DNA from: Candidatus Saccharibacteria bacterium UBA1103
GTDB taxonomy: Bacteria; Patescibacteriota; Saccharimonadia; Saccharimonadales; Saccharimonadaceae
Length of the DNA: 64,000 nt
NCBI GenBank assembly: GCA_002313515.1
Contig: DCBQ01000004.1
Span: 186,001 to 250,000, forward strand
Reading direction: 5' to 3'
The translations under genes and the position numbers were made by a program. The notes under the pieces are model-generated. The model saw only the letters and a list, made by a program, of their open reading frames with translations, was not told the DNA's origin and made no database searches. This document shows, in pieces, positions 1 to 7,286 of the stretch; position 1 is the first letter of the stretch, and each line of letters opens with the position of its first letter.

Positions 1-15
1 GTATATAATAGAGCT

Positions 16-543
16 ATGGTAAAATCAGTAACCCGCAGGGGGCACAAAACTGGCAAAAAAGGCCAAACGTCAACGGTGATTTCAAATCGTCGAGCGGGTT
101 TCGATTATAATTTGTCAGACAGTTTGACGGTAGGGCTAGAGCTGACTGGCTTGGAAGTTAAGGCGGCGCGCACCAATCGAGTTAATTTGCGCGGTGCCTA
201 CGTTACACCAAAGGCTAATCCGCGGACTGGTAAGACGGAATTATTTCTAATTAACGCATCGTTTACACTGAATAACAATGCCCCTAAAGGTAGCGGTCAG
301 CCGACTACCACCGTAGACACAACGGCGCGTCGCATTTTGGCACACCGTCGCGAAATTGATCGCTTTAACGAGGCACGACAATCGGGGCTAACTATTGTGC
401 CAACTAAGTTGCTAACCGGCGGTCGCTATATCAAGCTAGTAATCATGCTGGGCAAGGGTAAGAAGCAGTACGACAAACGTGAGGCGATTAAGAAACGTGA
501 TTCGGCGCGTGAGCTAAAGAAGCTAAGCAAGAATTTCAGGTAA
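16..543 (+). CDS. smpB: SsrA-binding protein SmpB
   Basis: SmpB binds tmRNA and brings it to ribosomes stalled on broken mRNAs so that they can be rescued and the product tagged for degradation. The 175-residue product carries the family core: ISNRRAGFDYNL, then GLELTGLEVKAART and VNLRGAYV, and the basic C-terminal tail (KKQYDKREAIKKRDSAREL) that enters the mRNA channel. It has about 25 basic residues before the core, longer than many SmpB proteins. A TATAAT box at 4-9 ends 6 nt before the ATG and no Shine-Dalgarno site is seen, so the mRNA is probably leaderless. No tmRNA gene was found in this window. Confidence 0.95.
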   Translation: MVKSVTRRGHKTGKKGQTSTVISNRRAGFDYNLSDSLTVGLELTGLEVKAARTNRVNLRGAYVTPKANPRTGKTELFLINASFTLNNNAPKGSGQPTTTVDTTARRILAHRREIDRFNEARQSGLTIVPTKLLTGGRYIKLVIMLGKGKKQYDKREAIKKRDSARELKKLSKNFR

Positions 544-599
544 CTTATAGAGTTTGTGCTAAAATATTAATAAGATTGAACTGCAATTTAGGAGGATAT

Positions 600-1292
600 A
601 TGACTAAAGACGAGAAGAAGGCTGCTGAGCTCAAGTCAGCACCAAAGCTAGAAGAAGCTAAAGAATTAGAGCAGGTGCCAGAAGCACAACCTGAAGCAGT
701 GGGTGTAGCAACCCATAAGCCGGAGGCTCAGCCAGCGCCAGAGGTAGAGCCAGCTCAACAACCGGTACAGCAGCCTGCACAGCAGCCGACGCCAACTGCG
801 CCAAGTAGGGTGGTAGATTTTGATAGTGCGCTGTCTGGTCTGAATGGTTGGCTAGGCTTCTTTGTAGTAATGTTCGGCCTAGGTGGCTTTGGCGGCGTTT
901 GGGGCTTCTTTGCTGAACTGGCATCGCTGGCTGATAGTGGCGCTAGCGCTGATGAAGTGCTATCGGCTATTACCATGTTAGTAGGCGGCGTTCTGTCGCT
1001 GGTAACACTGTTCTATATGATTCAAAAACGTTTTCTGGCGCGCAAGATGGCGATGGCAACGCTAATCACTAGCTATGTTCTGTCGGCTTTAACTTCACTA
1101 GTGGCTCTGGTGGTAGATTGTACTACTAAGCCATCTTATGGTTGGGGCGAGTATTTATATCACACTTCGGCGTGTAAGGCCTCGGATATTATCTTAACCG
1201 TTGGTGGCCTAGTTGTTTCTGCGATTGCCACTGGTTTACTAGTCATGTACTTCCGAGTGAGCGAGCGCGTTAAGGCGACCTTGGTTAAATAA
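600..1292 (+). CDS. Membrane protein with Pro/Gln/Glu-rich cytoplasmic N-terminus
   Basis: The first ~75 residues are rich in Lys, Glu, Pro and Gln (repeated PEAQP and QQPAQQP), and are followed by about four hydrophobic segments (starting at LNGWLGFFVVMFGLGG, then a Val/Leu-rich pair and a last one near the C-terminus). This topology and the opening Gly-Trp-Leu resemble DUF2569-type small membrane proteins, but I cannot assign a family. The ATG at 600 is preferred over the in-frame one at 576 because AGGAGG lies just before it. The stop is immediately followed by the start of the exonuclease gene, so the two are probably cotranscribed. Function unknown. Confidence 0.75.
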   Translation: MTKDEKKAAELKSAPKLEEAKELEQVPEAQPEAVGVATHKPEAQPAPEVEPAQQPVQQPAQQPTPTAPSRVVDFDSALSGLNGWLGFFVVMFGLGGFGGVWGFFAELASLADSGASADEVLSAITMLVGGVLSLVTLFYMIQKRFLARKMAMATLITSYVLSALTSLVALVVDCTTKPSYGWGEYLYHTSACKASDIILTVGGLVVSAIATGLLVMYFRVSERVKATLVK

Positions 1293-2183
1293 ATGTTGCT
1301 GGCGTCCTGGAATATCAATGGTCTGCGCTCGGTGATAAATAAGGGTGCATTAGTAGAGTTTGTCGCAGCGGTGCAGCCAGATATTTTGTGTCTACAAGAG
1401 GTCAAGATTCAGCCAGCGCAGGTGGTAAATGTAAATATAAATACTGCGTCTGGTGGTTTGCCAGGCGTACCGGCAGAAAAGCCGAAGGTTAAATCTGGTC
1501 AGGTAGCATTAGATATTCCAGGTTATCACTTAGTTCTAAATAGCGCTAAACGCCCAGGTTATAGTGGTACGGGATTGCTGATTAAGCGTAGTCTTGCCAT
1601 TGATGAGTCAAGGGTAGTCCGCAATCTGCCGGCAGATTTGGTAGGTCAATATGATCTAGCGGATGATTATGGTGACCCCAATAGTGAAGGCCGTGTAATT
1701 GCAATAGATTTAGGCGAGGCTTATTTGGTAACAGTCTATACTCCGAACGCCAAACCAGATTTGAGTAGATTGAAATTGCGCGAGAACAAGTGGGATCCGG
1801 CATTTCGTGCGTATCTGTCGCAGCTAAGGCAGTCAAAGCTGGTGATCTTTTGTGGTGACCTGAATGTGGCAGCAGAGGAGATTGATTTGGCGAATCCTAA
1901 ATCTAATCGAGGCAAGGCGGGCTTTACCGATGAGGAGCGGGCGGGCTGGCATAATTATACGGCCGACGGCTTCCTGGATAGTTTTCGTACTATCCACGGT
2001 GACGTGCCGGAACAGTATACCTGGTGGTCACATTGGGCACACAGCCGTGAGCGTAATGTTGGTTGGCGTATTGACTACTTTATGGTGGACCAGGCGCTAA
2101 AATCGCAATTGTCGGACGCACAGATTTATCAATCGCAAATGGGCTCGGATCACTGTCCGATTAGCGTTACAATGAATATATGA
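1293..2183 (+). CDS. xth: Exodeoxyribonuclease III (AP endonuclease family)
   Basis: This EEP-family phosphodiesterase cleaves at abasic sites and removes 3' blocking groups in base excision repair. Visible motifs in order are SWNINGLRS at the N-terminus, LCLQEVKIQ (metal-binding Glu), CGDLNVAAEEIDL (catalytic Asp and Asn), WRIDYFMV and the terminal SDHCPISV (catalytic Asp-His). A segment of about 30 residues after the LQEVKI motif (SGGLPGVPAEKPKVKSGQ region) is longer than in E. coli Xth. The start follows the upstream stop directly, and the stop overlaps the next gene by 4 nt (ATGA), which suggests an operon. Confidence 0.93.
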   Translation: MLLASWNINGLRSVINKGALVEFVAAVQPDILCLQEVKIQPAQVVNVNINTASGGLPGVPAEKPKVKSGQVALDIPGYHLVLNSAKRPGYSGTGLLIKRSLAIDESRVVRNLPADLVGQYDLADDYGDPNSEGRVIAIDLGEAYLVTVYTPNAKPDLSRLKLRENKWDPAFRAYLSQLRQSKLVIFCGDLNVAAEEIDLANPKSNRGKAGFTDEERAGWHNYTADGFLDSFRTIHGDVPEQYTWWSHWAHSRERNVGWRIDYFMVDQALKSQLSDAQIYQSQMGSDHCPISVTMNI

Positions 2184-2983
2184 ATATGGATTATTGGCAG
2201 AAGCAAACTAAATCCGAGCCGCTATTTGACGACTTATTATGGAGTAAGCCCGAGCGGCGCGACCAGGCGGGACGTTTAGCTATTGTCGGCGGTAGCGATA
2301 AAGGCTTTCTGGCGGTGGCCAATGCCTATGAAATGGGCTTGAAGGCTGGCGCAGGCATGATGCGCGTAATTATGCCGGATGCGTTGAAACGCAAGCTACC
2401 GACCATCGTAGCGCAGCGCATTGATGATTTGATATTTACAGAATCGAATCCGTCGGGCGGTTTCGCTAAGGGTACAATGCCGTATCTACAGAGTGCTGGT
2501 GAATGGTCGGGCAACATGTTATTTATTGGTGATAACGGGGCCAATGCGGAGACTTCGGCATTATTCGAAAACTTTCTACAAGGCGACAAGACCACGACTA
2601 TTACTATGACGCGCGATGCGGTTGACTCGGTTGCTAACGGTGCTGAGACAGTATTAAACCGGCCGAATACTAATCTGGTGGTAAGTTTGGGACAGCTACA
2701 GAAACTGGCCCGAGCGGTCTACTACCCTCGCATGATTACTTTCTCGATGGGAATAAAGCAGGTAGCAGAAACGTTGCATAAATTTACTATCACTTATTCT
2801 GCCACAATTACACTGTTCCATAACGATAACTTATTTGTGGCACAAAATGGCCAGGTAATTAACCAACCGTTTGCAGAGCCGCTAAGGGTTTGGAACGGTG
2901 AAGTGGCAGTTAGGGCGGCCACTTGGTCAGTCTGGGTGAGAGATCTTCTGAAGGCTACGGCCACTAGCTGGACTGAGCTATAG
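2180..2983 (+). CDS. YjeF C-terminal/NAD(P)HX dehydratase-like protein
   Basis: The N-terminal part reads GRLAIVGGSDKGFLAV followed by a Gly/Ala-rich helix (MGLKAGAGMMRVIMP), the signature start of ADP-dependent NAD(P)H-hydrate dehydratases of the ribokinase fold. A GDNG near residue 117 takes the place of the usual PGxG-type nucleotide loop. There is no epimerase domain, and the substrate loops are only weakly conserved, so enzymatic activity on hydrated NAD(P)H is uncertain. The gene overlaps the end of xth by 4 nt. A convergent hairpin follows the stop. Confidence 0.6.
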   Translation: MNMDYWQKQTKSEPLFDDLLWSKPERRDQAGRLAIVGGSDKGFLAVANAYEMGLKAGAGMMRVIMPDALKRKLPTIVAQRIDDLIFTESNPSGGFAKGTMPYLQSAGEWSGNMLFIGDNGANAETSALFENFLQGDKTTTITMTRDAVDSVANGAETVLNRPNTNLVVSLGQLQKLARAVYYPRMITFSMGIKQVAETLHKFTITYSATITLFHNDNLFVAQNGQVINQPFAEPLRVWNGEVAVRAATWSVWVRDLLKATATSWTEL

Positions 2984-3006
2984 ACAACTAATACGCCTAA
3001 AGTAAA

Positions 3007-3029
3007 TGACCCCTCGCAGTGAGGGGTCA
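3007..3029. terminator. Bidirectional hairpin between convergent genes
   Basis: TGACCCCTC pairs with GAGGGGTCA around a 5-nt loop. It lies 24 nt after the YjeF-like gene and just beyond the end of the convergent minus-strand gene. The U tract is weak on both sides. Confidence 0.6.
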
Positions 3030-3035
3030 AAGGGT

Positions 3036-3659
3036 CTACTTGGCGAAGTCGCCTGATTCGGTGGCGAGGTCAGCGTTTTTTGTAGGTGAAGTATGGACAT
3101 AGGCGAAACGGCTGTCGCTGGGATCAGCTAAATTCTGCCGAATCACCAGGTGCACATCATCGCGCGTTGGACCGAAGCCAAATATATACAACAATCGAAC
3201 AACCTTATCCGAGTCAAGCTTTTCGCCCCTTTCGAGCGGTTGAACTACATAATAGCGACACGTCAGGCTGTAAGTGCTGTCGATTTGCGGGTCGACAATT
3301 TGCGACAGGGTGTCGATCGCCAGTTGATTAAATTGGAGGCTAGTCTCGAACTGAATGCTATTCAAGCAGTTCTTGACCCAAAGCCCTGCATCAACGTGGC
3401 CAAAAAACTTCTCGGCGTGTTGATACCCGTTCTTACGATAGGCTGTAGTAGCGTCGCAAATGGTAGCAGTGATATTTTTAACGTCGTCGATCGGGCTTAG
3501 TGTAGCAGGATTGGCATACTCCTGGTCATCGTCGCCCTGCATAAAGGAGTCGAAAACACTTTGCGCAGCATTAACGATCGGCTCTACTGGACTGATATCA
3601 TAGGCGTATAGTTCGCTACTATGGTCCGTAGTCTTACTAATGGCTACTAAAATTGCCAT
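3036..3659 (-). CDS. Hypothetical protein, 207 residues
   Basis: I do not recognise this soluble, acidic protein. It opens MAILVAISKTTDHSSELYAY and contains a central region with several aromatic residues and a predicted strand-rich middle (STYSLTCRYYVVQPLERG). No signal peptide or membrane segment is visible. A canonical promoter (TTGACA, 16 nt, TATAAT) lies about 60 nt upstream and an AAAGG ribosome site precedes the ATG, so this gene has a normal leader unlike many of its neighbours. It looks expressed and real, but its function is unknown. Confidence 0.6.
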   Translation of the reverse strand: MAILVAISKTTDHSSELYAYDISPVEPIVNAAQSVFDSFMQGDDDQEYANPATLSPIDDVKNITATICDATTAYRKNGYQHAEKFFGHVDAGLWVKNCLNSIQFETSLQFNQLAIDTLSQIVDPQIDSTYSLTCRYYVVQPLERGEKLDSDKVVRLLYIFGFGPTRDDVHLVIRQNLADPSDSRFAYVHTSPTKNADLATESGDFAK

Positions 3660-3724
3660 AATCTACCTTTTCTAAATAGACAATAGTTACCTCTAGGTGG
3701 AATGCTCCACCATAGACATATATT

Positions 3725-3752
3725 ATTATAACATCAAAACAGGCAATGTCAA
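3725..3752 (-). promoter_or_regulatory. Sigma-70-type promoter for the 3036-3659 gene
   Basis: On the minus strand, TTGACA (3747-3752) and TATAAT (3725-3730) are separated by 16 nt. It overlaps the 3' end of the neighbouring minus-strand small gene. Confidence 0.75.
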
Positions 3753-3973
3753 ATTATTCGATTGCTACCAATGTTGTGCTTTAGCTGTCGAATAGCATGT
3801 TTGTGCAATTTTGCTCCGCCAGAGCTGACGAAGGCTCTCTGGGCGTCAACGATGAGTAGCGTTGTGTCAGGTTGCACCAGTAAGCTACGGATATCTTCCC
3901 ACTTGTCTGTCCTTGCTCTGCGATTGACGCTAACTAGTGCACTGTCTACGGTTGAACCAATTTCCTTGAACAT
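3749..3973 (-). CDS. Hypothetical small protein, 74 residues
   Basis: The small protein begins MFKEIGSTVDSALVSVNRRA and contains a hydrophobic stretch TTLLIVDAQRAF near its middle; no family was recognised. The start is chosen because a TATAAT box ends exactly 6 nt before this ATG on the minus strand, the spacing seen at many leaderless genes here; a longer reading frame to 4078 lacks such a signal. Its 3' end overlaps the promoter of the next minus-strand gene. Confidence 0.5.
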   Translation of the reverse strand: MFKEIGSTVDSALVSVNRRARTDKWEDIRSLLVQPDTTLLIVDAQRAFVSSGGAKLHKHAIRQLKHNIGSNRII

Positions 3974-4255
3974 AATTTTATTATAGCCCAGGACTACAAT
4001 ACCGAGCCTAGCTGTTCTTGTATGGGCGCTATTCGTCTTATGCCCAAATGAATACGTATGTAAGGCGTTCGAACCCACCGGGCGAGCTGACGCTCTGCCA
4101 CCCTCCCTTTGTGAAGGGAGGTATTTGATTTGCGTATGGTCATTTGTTGTGACAGGGAGGTATTTATCCTACTGGTCAAGCGGTCGGACTTTAATGATAT
4201 GGAAGGTCGTACGGTGTTATAAGAAAAGGCGTTACTACCGACGCCATAATGTGAA
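3974..4255. other. Noncoding stretch with a perfect 8-bp hairpin
   Basis: Besides the -10 box of the adjacent gene, I see a perfect hairpin at 4102-4121 (CCTCCCTT, loop TGTG, AAGGGAGG) and a repeated AGGGAGGTATTT (around 4116 and 4155). A GTTCGAA motif near 4068 recalls a tRNA T-loop but no cloverleaf can be folded. Short reading frames here look spurious. Confidence 0.4.
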
Positions 4256-4564
4256 CTAAGGAGCCTCCTTAGATATTTTGTCTAGGCTAAATTCGCCCAT
4301 ACCGCTGTTTTTGTAAATGTCTGACACTGCTAACAGTGCTAACGATTGCAAATCCTTGTTGTCGCGAATATTTTCATTGAAATAATCCTCAACAGATGCA
4401 GGGTAGTCGTCGTCATTGCCGTTCGTGTCGTCGTAGTCATACAGGAATACCTTGCTGAGCGCACTCCGCTTTTTCTGGCTCAACTCCCTGAAGTATTCAG
4501 GGTGAAAGTCGTAGAAGGTTTCGAGCGAGAACATCAAATGCAAGTATTGGTTGTATGCCATCAT
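4256..4564 (-). CDS. Hypothetical small acidic protein
   Basis: Starting at the ATG immediately after the stop of the preceding minus-strand gene, the product is about 102 residues (MMAYNQYLHLMFSLETFY). It is predicted to be helical, with an acidic loop rich in Asp and Asn (YDYDDTNGNDDDYP) and a C-terminal helix. No family was recognised. It probably forms a two-gene unit with the upstream 4566-4877 gene by translational coupling. Confidence 0.5.
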   Translation of the reverse strand: MMAYNQYLHLMFSLETFYDFHPEYFRELSQKKRSALSKVFLYDYDDTNGNDDDYPASVEDYFNENIRDNKDLQSLALLAVSDIYKNSGMGEFSLDKISKEAP

Positions 4565-4565
4565 G

Positions 4566-4877
4566 CTAGCTTTTAAACTCATCCAGCATCTGGGTTGCGT
4601 CAAGCCCGCAACAAGCCTGAATGCGGTTAATTATGGGGCTGAAAGTGGACCTAGTGATTCTAGCGTCATCTTTGCCCGTAGATAGCGCATATTCTCGTTG
4701 ATCGCAAGTATCGGAAATTAATTCCCAGTCAATAAATTTGTCGCCAAACAAGTCGCGCAGAGCGGCGGTGGCGTTACTGACGTACGCTAAAATATCCGCA
4801 TCATCACAATGTGATAATACTAGGGCAATTAGATTAATTGCTATGCGTGCTTGATAGAGTTCTGGTGTGTTGTTCAT
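4566..4877 (-). CDS. Hypothetical small helical protein, 103 residues
   Basis: The product is soluble and largely helical (ARIAINLIALVLSHCDDADI, then AALRDLFGDKFIDW). The segment AALRDLFGDKFID resembles ALRDMAEKKIFID in the small protein at 44990-45439, which may indicate a shared fold, but the similarity is short. No known domain is visible. It lies directly upstream of another small gene on the same strand. A terminator for the next gene upstream lies in its leader. Confidence 0.5.
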   Translation of the reverse strand: MNNTPELYQARIAINLIALVLSHCDDADILAYVSNATAALRDLFGDKFIDWELISDTCDQREYALSTGKDDARITRSTFSPIINRIQACCGLDATQMLDEFKS

Positions 4878-4890
4878 AATTACTTTTCGT

Positions 4891-4915
4891 AAAAATGCCC
4901 CGGTATGACCGGGGC
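4891..4915 (-). terminator. Rho-independent terminator
   Basis: On the minus strand GCCCCGGT, loop CAT, ACCGGGGC is followed by ATTTTT. It ends the 4923-5168 transcript and separates it from the gene at 4566-4877. Confidence 0.85.
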
Positions 4916-4922
4916 AAGCTGA

Positions 4923-5168
4923 CTACCATGAATGGCGATTCTTGGAGCCTTTGGCCTTGTTTTGGTCAGTTTTGTGCATCTCGGTTCTCGAGCCGTCATT
5001 CTGAGCATTCCATGACACGCGAGTGTTATCTGGATACCACTGTGTGACGTGGGTGGGGCTGGGCTCACTGCCGTCGTGTGGAATATCCATTGAGGCATTG
5101 CTGCCAGAAGGGACTTGCCCCGGATTTGCGTCGCGGTCATACAGGATTTGTCCGTTATTGCTGGACAT
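4923..5168 (-). CDS. Small hydrophilic protein, 81 residues
   Basis: The protein is Asn/Ser/Asp-rich with no hydrophobic segment (MSSNNGQILYDRDANPGQ at the start, a Trp-containing middle VTQWYPDNTRVSW and a basic C-terminus KGSKNRHSW). No family was recognised. It has its own promoter, a strong AAGGAG ribosome site and its own terminator. This monocistronic arrangement matches that of other small hydrophilic proteins in the window (43727, 44097, 52370). The leader contains a 7-bp hairpin (GGTTAGC/GCTAGCC). Confidence 0.65.
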   Translation of the reverse strand: MSSNNGQILYDRDANPGQVPSGSNASMDIPHDGSEPSPTHVTQWYPDNTRVSWNAQNDGSRTEMHKTDQNKAKGSKNRHSW

Positions 5169-5219
5169 AATATCAGCTCCTTAAGGAACAATGGCTAGCG
5201 ATTTGCTAACCATGTTCTA

Positions 5220-5248
5220 ATTATAGGATTTTGTGATGACTACTGCAA
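5220..5248 (-). promoter_or_regulatory. Promoter of the 4923-5168 gene
   Basis: On the minus strand TTGCAG (5243-5248) and TATAAT (5220-5225) are separated by 17 nt. The roughly 45-nt leader downstream folds into a 7-bp hairpin before the ribosome site. Confidence 0.7.
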
Positions 5249-5284
5249 GTGGTACAGCCGGGCGGCATGTGGTAAGATGAGAAT

Positions 5285-5438
5285 GCTTAACGTAATAATA
5301 ATTAATGTAAATAAACGTTCTTTTTGCATGCAGAGTCAAGATCTAGAACCCCAGTGGATGGGGTAGTACTAGGCGCTAGATGCGAATCGACCGTTTATTA
5401 TTACGTTAAGCACCCAGAAGCTGGGTGCTAGATTTTTT
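5285..5438 (+). ncRNA. Structured noncoding RNA or leader with terminator upstream of mod
   Basis: Arm A, GCTTAACGTAATAATAA (5285-5301), is the exact reverse complement of arm B (5395-5411). Between them is a smaller hairpin (ACCCC/GGGGT near 5347-5363). Directly after arm B comes a Rho-independent terminator (GCACCCAG, AAG, CTGGGTGC, then a T run, 5410-5438). A third copy, GGTGCTTAACGTA at 5457-5469, can pair with arm B and the left side of the terminator. The region is about 300 nt long and holds no gene. It could be a free RNA ending at the terminator, or an attenuator-like leader of the restriction-modification operon. I cannot name an RNA family. Confidence 0.55.
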
Positions 5439-5492
5439 GTAGCACGACGGCAATGGTGCTTAACGTAGCTGTAGAAAAGGTAGGTCGTCGCA

Positions 5493-7286
5493 ATGTCATC
5501 ATTCAACAAGGGTAGCTATACAGAATACGGTAATAAGATTGGGCTGTATAGTAATAGTGATCATAGTTTTATTTCCAGCGCACCGGATGTGGTGCTGAAC
5601 TTTCCGTACAAGGACTGTGTGCTGGTGGGTGGTATGACGAAGGAGGACGCCAAACGTGATGAGCGCTTCCTGAACACCAAGGTTGACCAGCGCGATATTG
5701 ATACTTTGTTTGAGCCTAAAGTCTTAACGGATTTCAAATACGTTGACCAGTCGGGCGAGCGGACGCTGACTGCTAATGATAACATTGAATTCTTTGATGA
5801 GAATGGCGAGCTAAAACAGAATCTGCTGATTAAGGGCAACAACCTGATCGCCCTGCATACCTTGCGTCAGCGTCTAGCCGGCAAGGTCAAACTAATCTAC
5901 ATTGACCCGCCGTACAATACGGGTAATGATGGATTTAGATATAACGATAGCTTTAACCATTCATCATGGTTAACATTCATGGAGAATAGGCTGCGAATCG
6001 CACGGGAGCTGCTTTCGGACGACGGGCTGATTTTTATAAGCGTAGATGATAATGAGCAAGCCTATCTAAAGATACTAATGGATGAAGTGTTTAGTGGGCA
6101 ATTTGTTAATACTTTTGTGTGGCTTAATAATCCTAAGGGGCGCCAGATACAGGATCTCGGCGCAGCTGGTACTCATGAATACATAACCTGTTATGCCAAG
6201 TCCGCCGAAAATGTCGGAAAGTTTGTTGCTAATAGTACTATGCTCAAGTCACTAATGCCAAATGCTTACAAAGGGTTCGACTATGAGATAAAAGAAGATA
6301 GCGTCGGTAAGTACATTACGACTAATGAACTTTATAATAGCAACCCTGTCTTCAATGAGGAGACTCGCCCCAATTTGGTATATGACATTTTCTACAATCC
6401 TCAAACCAACGACATTAAAATTGAAGATTTTGGCTCGAATAAGACGTATGACGGGTATGTATATATTGAACCGCACAAAAACAATGACGGCAAGCATCAA
6501 TACCACGCCTATAGGTGGAGTAGAGATAAGATTGAAAGAGAAAGGCAAGATCTTGAGTTTGTTCCATATAAAGATACATATAAAATATACACAAAGAGAA
6601 GGGATTTCGACAATACCGTAGTTAAGGACACTATAACGGATATCAATGGCTCTGACGGCAATAGAGAGATGAGCAATCTTGGCCTTGGCGATTTTAGCTT
6701 TCCAAAACCGGAAAAACTTTTAATGTTGATCATCCAAATGTCTACCGCTCCCGGCGATATCGTATTAGATTATCATTTGGGCAGTGGCACGACGGCAGCG
6801 GTGGCGCAGAAAATGGGGCGACGCTGGATCGGCATCGAGCAAATGGACTATATAGAAACCATTGCGAAAGAGCGGATGAAGAAGGTAATCGCTGGTGAGC
6901 AGGGCGGCATCAGCAAATCAGTTGGCTGGCAAGGTGGCGGCAGCTTTGTCTACCTAGAGCTAAAGAAATATAACGAAGATTATAAAGAGCGCATCTTGGC
7001 GGCGGAAACAGCGACCGAGCTAGATGCTATTCGCGATGACATGCTGCGTAACGCCTTCCTGAAATTCTGGATCAATCGTAAGGACTTGAACCGCGATTGG
7101 TACGACGAGGAAATTAACGAGCGCAAGGTGGAACTGATTAACATGCTGGACGAGAATCAGCTGTATCTAAATTACGCTGACATGAACGATGCCAAATACA
7201 GCGTAACGGCGAACGAGAAAGCGCTAACTGACCGCTTCTATGGAGCCAATGACGATAGTGAGGATGACGATGACGGCGCCAATTAA
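5493..7286 (+). CDS. mod: Type III-like DNA adenine/cytosine-N methyltransferase (Mod), system 1
   Basis: This 597-residue beta-class amino-methyltransferase carries DPPYNTG near residue 138 (catalytic motif IV) and, later, the S-adenosylmethionine loop LDYHLGSGTT near residue 425, where DFFAGSGTT is usual. Motif IV before motif I is the beta-class order. It would methylate one strand of a short site, protecting the chromosome from the Res partner encoded next. A variable central segment (about residues 190-410) is the expected target-recognition region. The coding sequence overlaps the start of res by 17 nt (from the preferred res start). The Tyr-His in place of Phe-Ala in motif I is unusual but the GSGTT core is kept. 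Confidence 0.88.
   Translation: MSSFNKGSYTEYGNKIGLYSNSDHSFISSAPDVVLNFPYKDCVLVGGMTKEDAKRDERFLNTKVDQRDIDTLFEPKVLTDFKYVDQSGERTLTANDNIEFFDENGELKQNLLIKGNNLIALHTLRQRLAGKVKLIYIDPPYNTGNDGFRYNDSFNHSSWLTFMENRLRIARELLSDDGLIFISVDDNEQAYLKILMDEVFSGQFVNTFVWLNNPKGRQIQDLGAAGTHEYITCYAKSAENVGKFVANSTMLKSLMPNAYKGFDYEIKEDSVGKYITTNELYNSNPVFNEETRPNLVYDIFYNPQTNDIKIEDFGSNKTYDGYVYIEPHKNNDGKHQYHAYRWSRDKIERERQDLEFVPYKDTYKIYTKRRDFDNTVVKDTITDINGSDGNREMSNLGLGDFSFPKPEKLLMLIIQMSTAPGDIVLDYHLGSGTTAAVAQKMGRRWIGIEQMDYIETIAKERMKKVIAGEQGGISKSVGWQGGGSFVYLELKKYNEDYKERILAAETATELDAIRDDMLRNAFLKFWINRKDLNRDWYDEEINERKVELINMLDENQLYLNYADMNDAKYSVTANEKALTDRFYGANDDSEDDDDGAN

Noticed and set aside
658..924. Minus-strand ORF across the Pro/Gln-rich region
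   Set aside because: It is a shadow of the membrane protein on the + strand and has no start signals.
4035..4110. tRNA-like sequence on the minus strand (GGTGGCAGAGC start and a GTTCGAA loop)
   Set aside because: No anticodon arm fits, the T stem does not pair and the acceptor ends do not match. At most it is a degraded fragment.
3994..4179. Short ORF of 61 residues on the minus strand
   Set aside because: It overlaps the promoter of the 3749 gene and the hairpin at 4102, and lacks any ribosome site or leaderless signal.
5285..5411. MITE with terminal inverted repeats
   Set aside because: The arms are exact inverted repeats, but no target duplication was seen at the ends and the right arm runs into a terminator. 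A structured RNA or leader is a better fit.
5285..5438. 6S RNA, SRP RNA or retron RNA
   Set aside because: The size is near that of 6S, but I could not see its conserved bulge. The SRP apical motif is missing, and no reverse transcriptase lies nearby.
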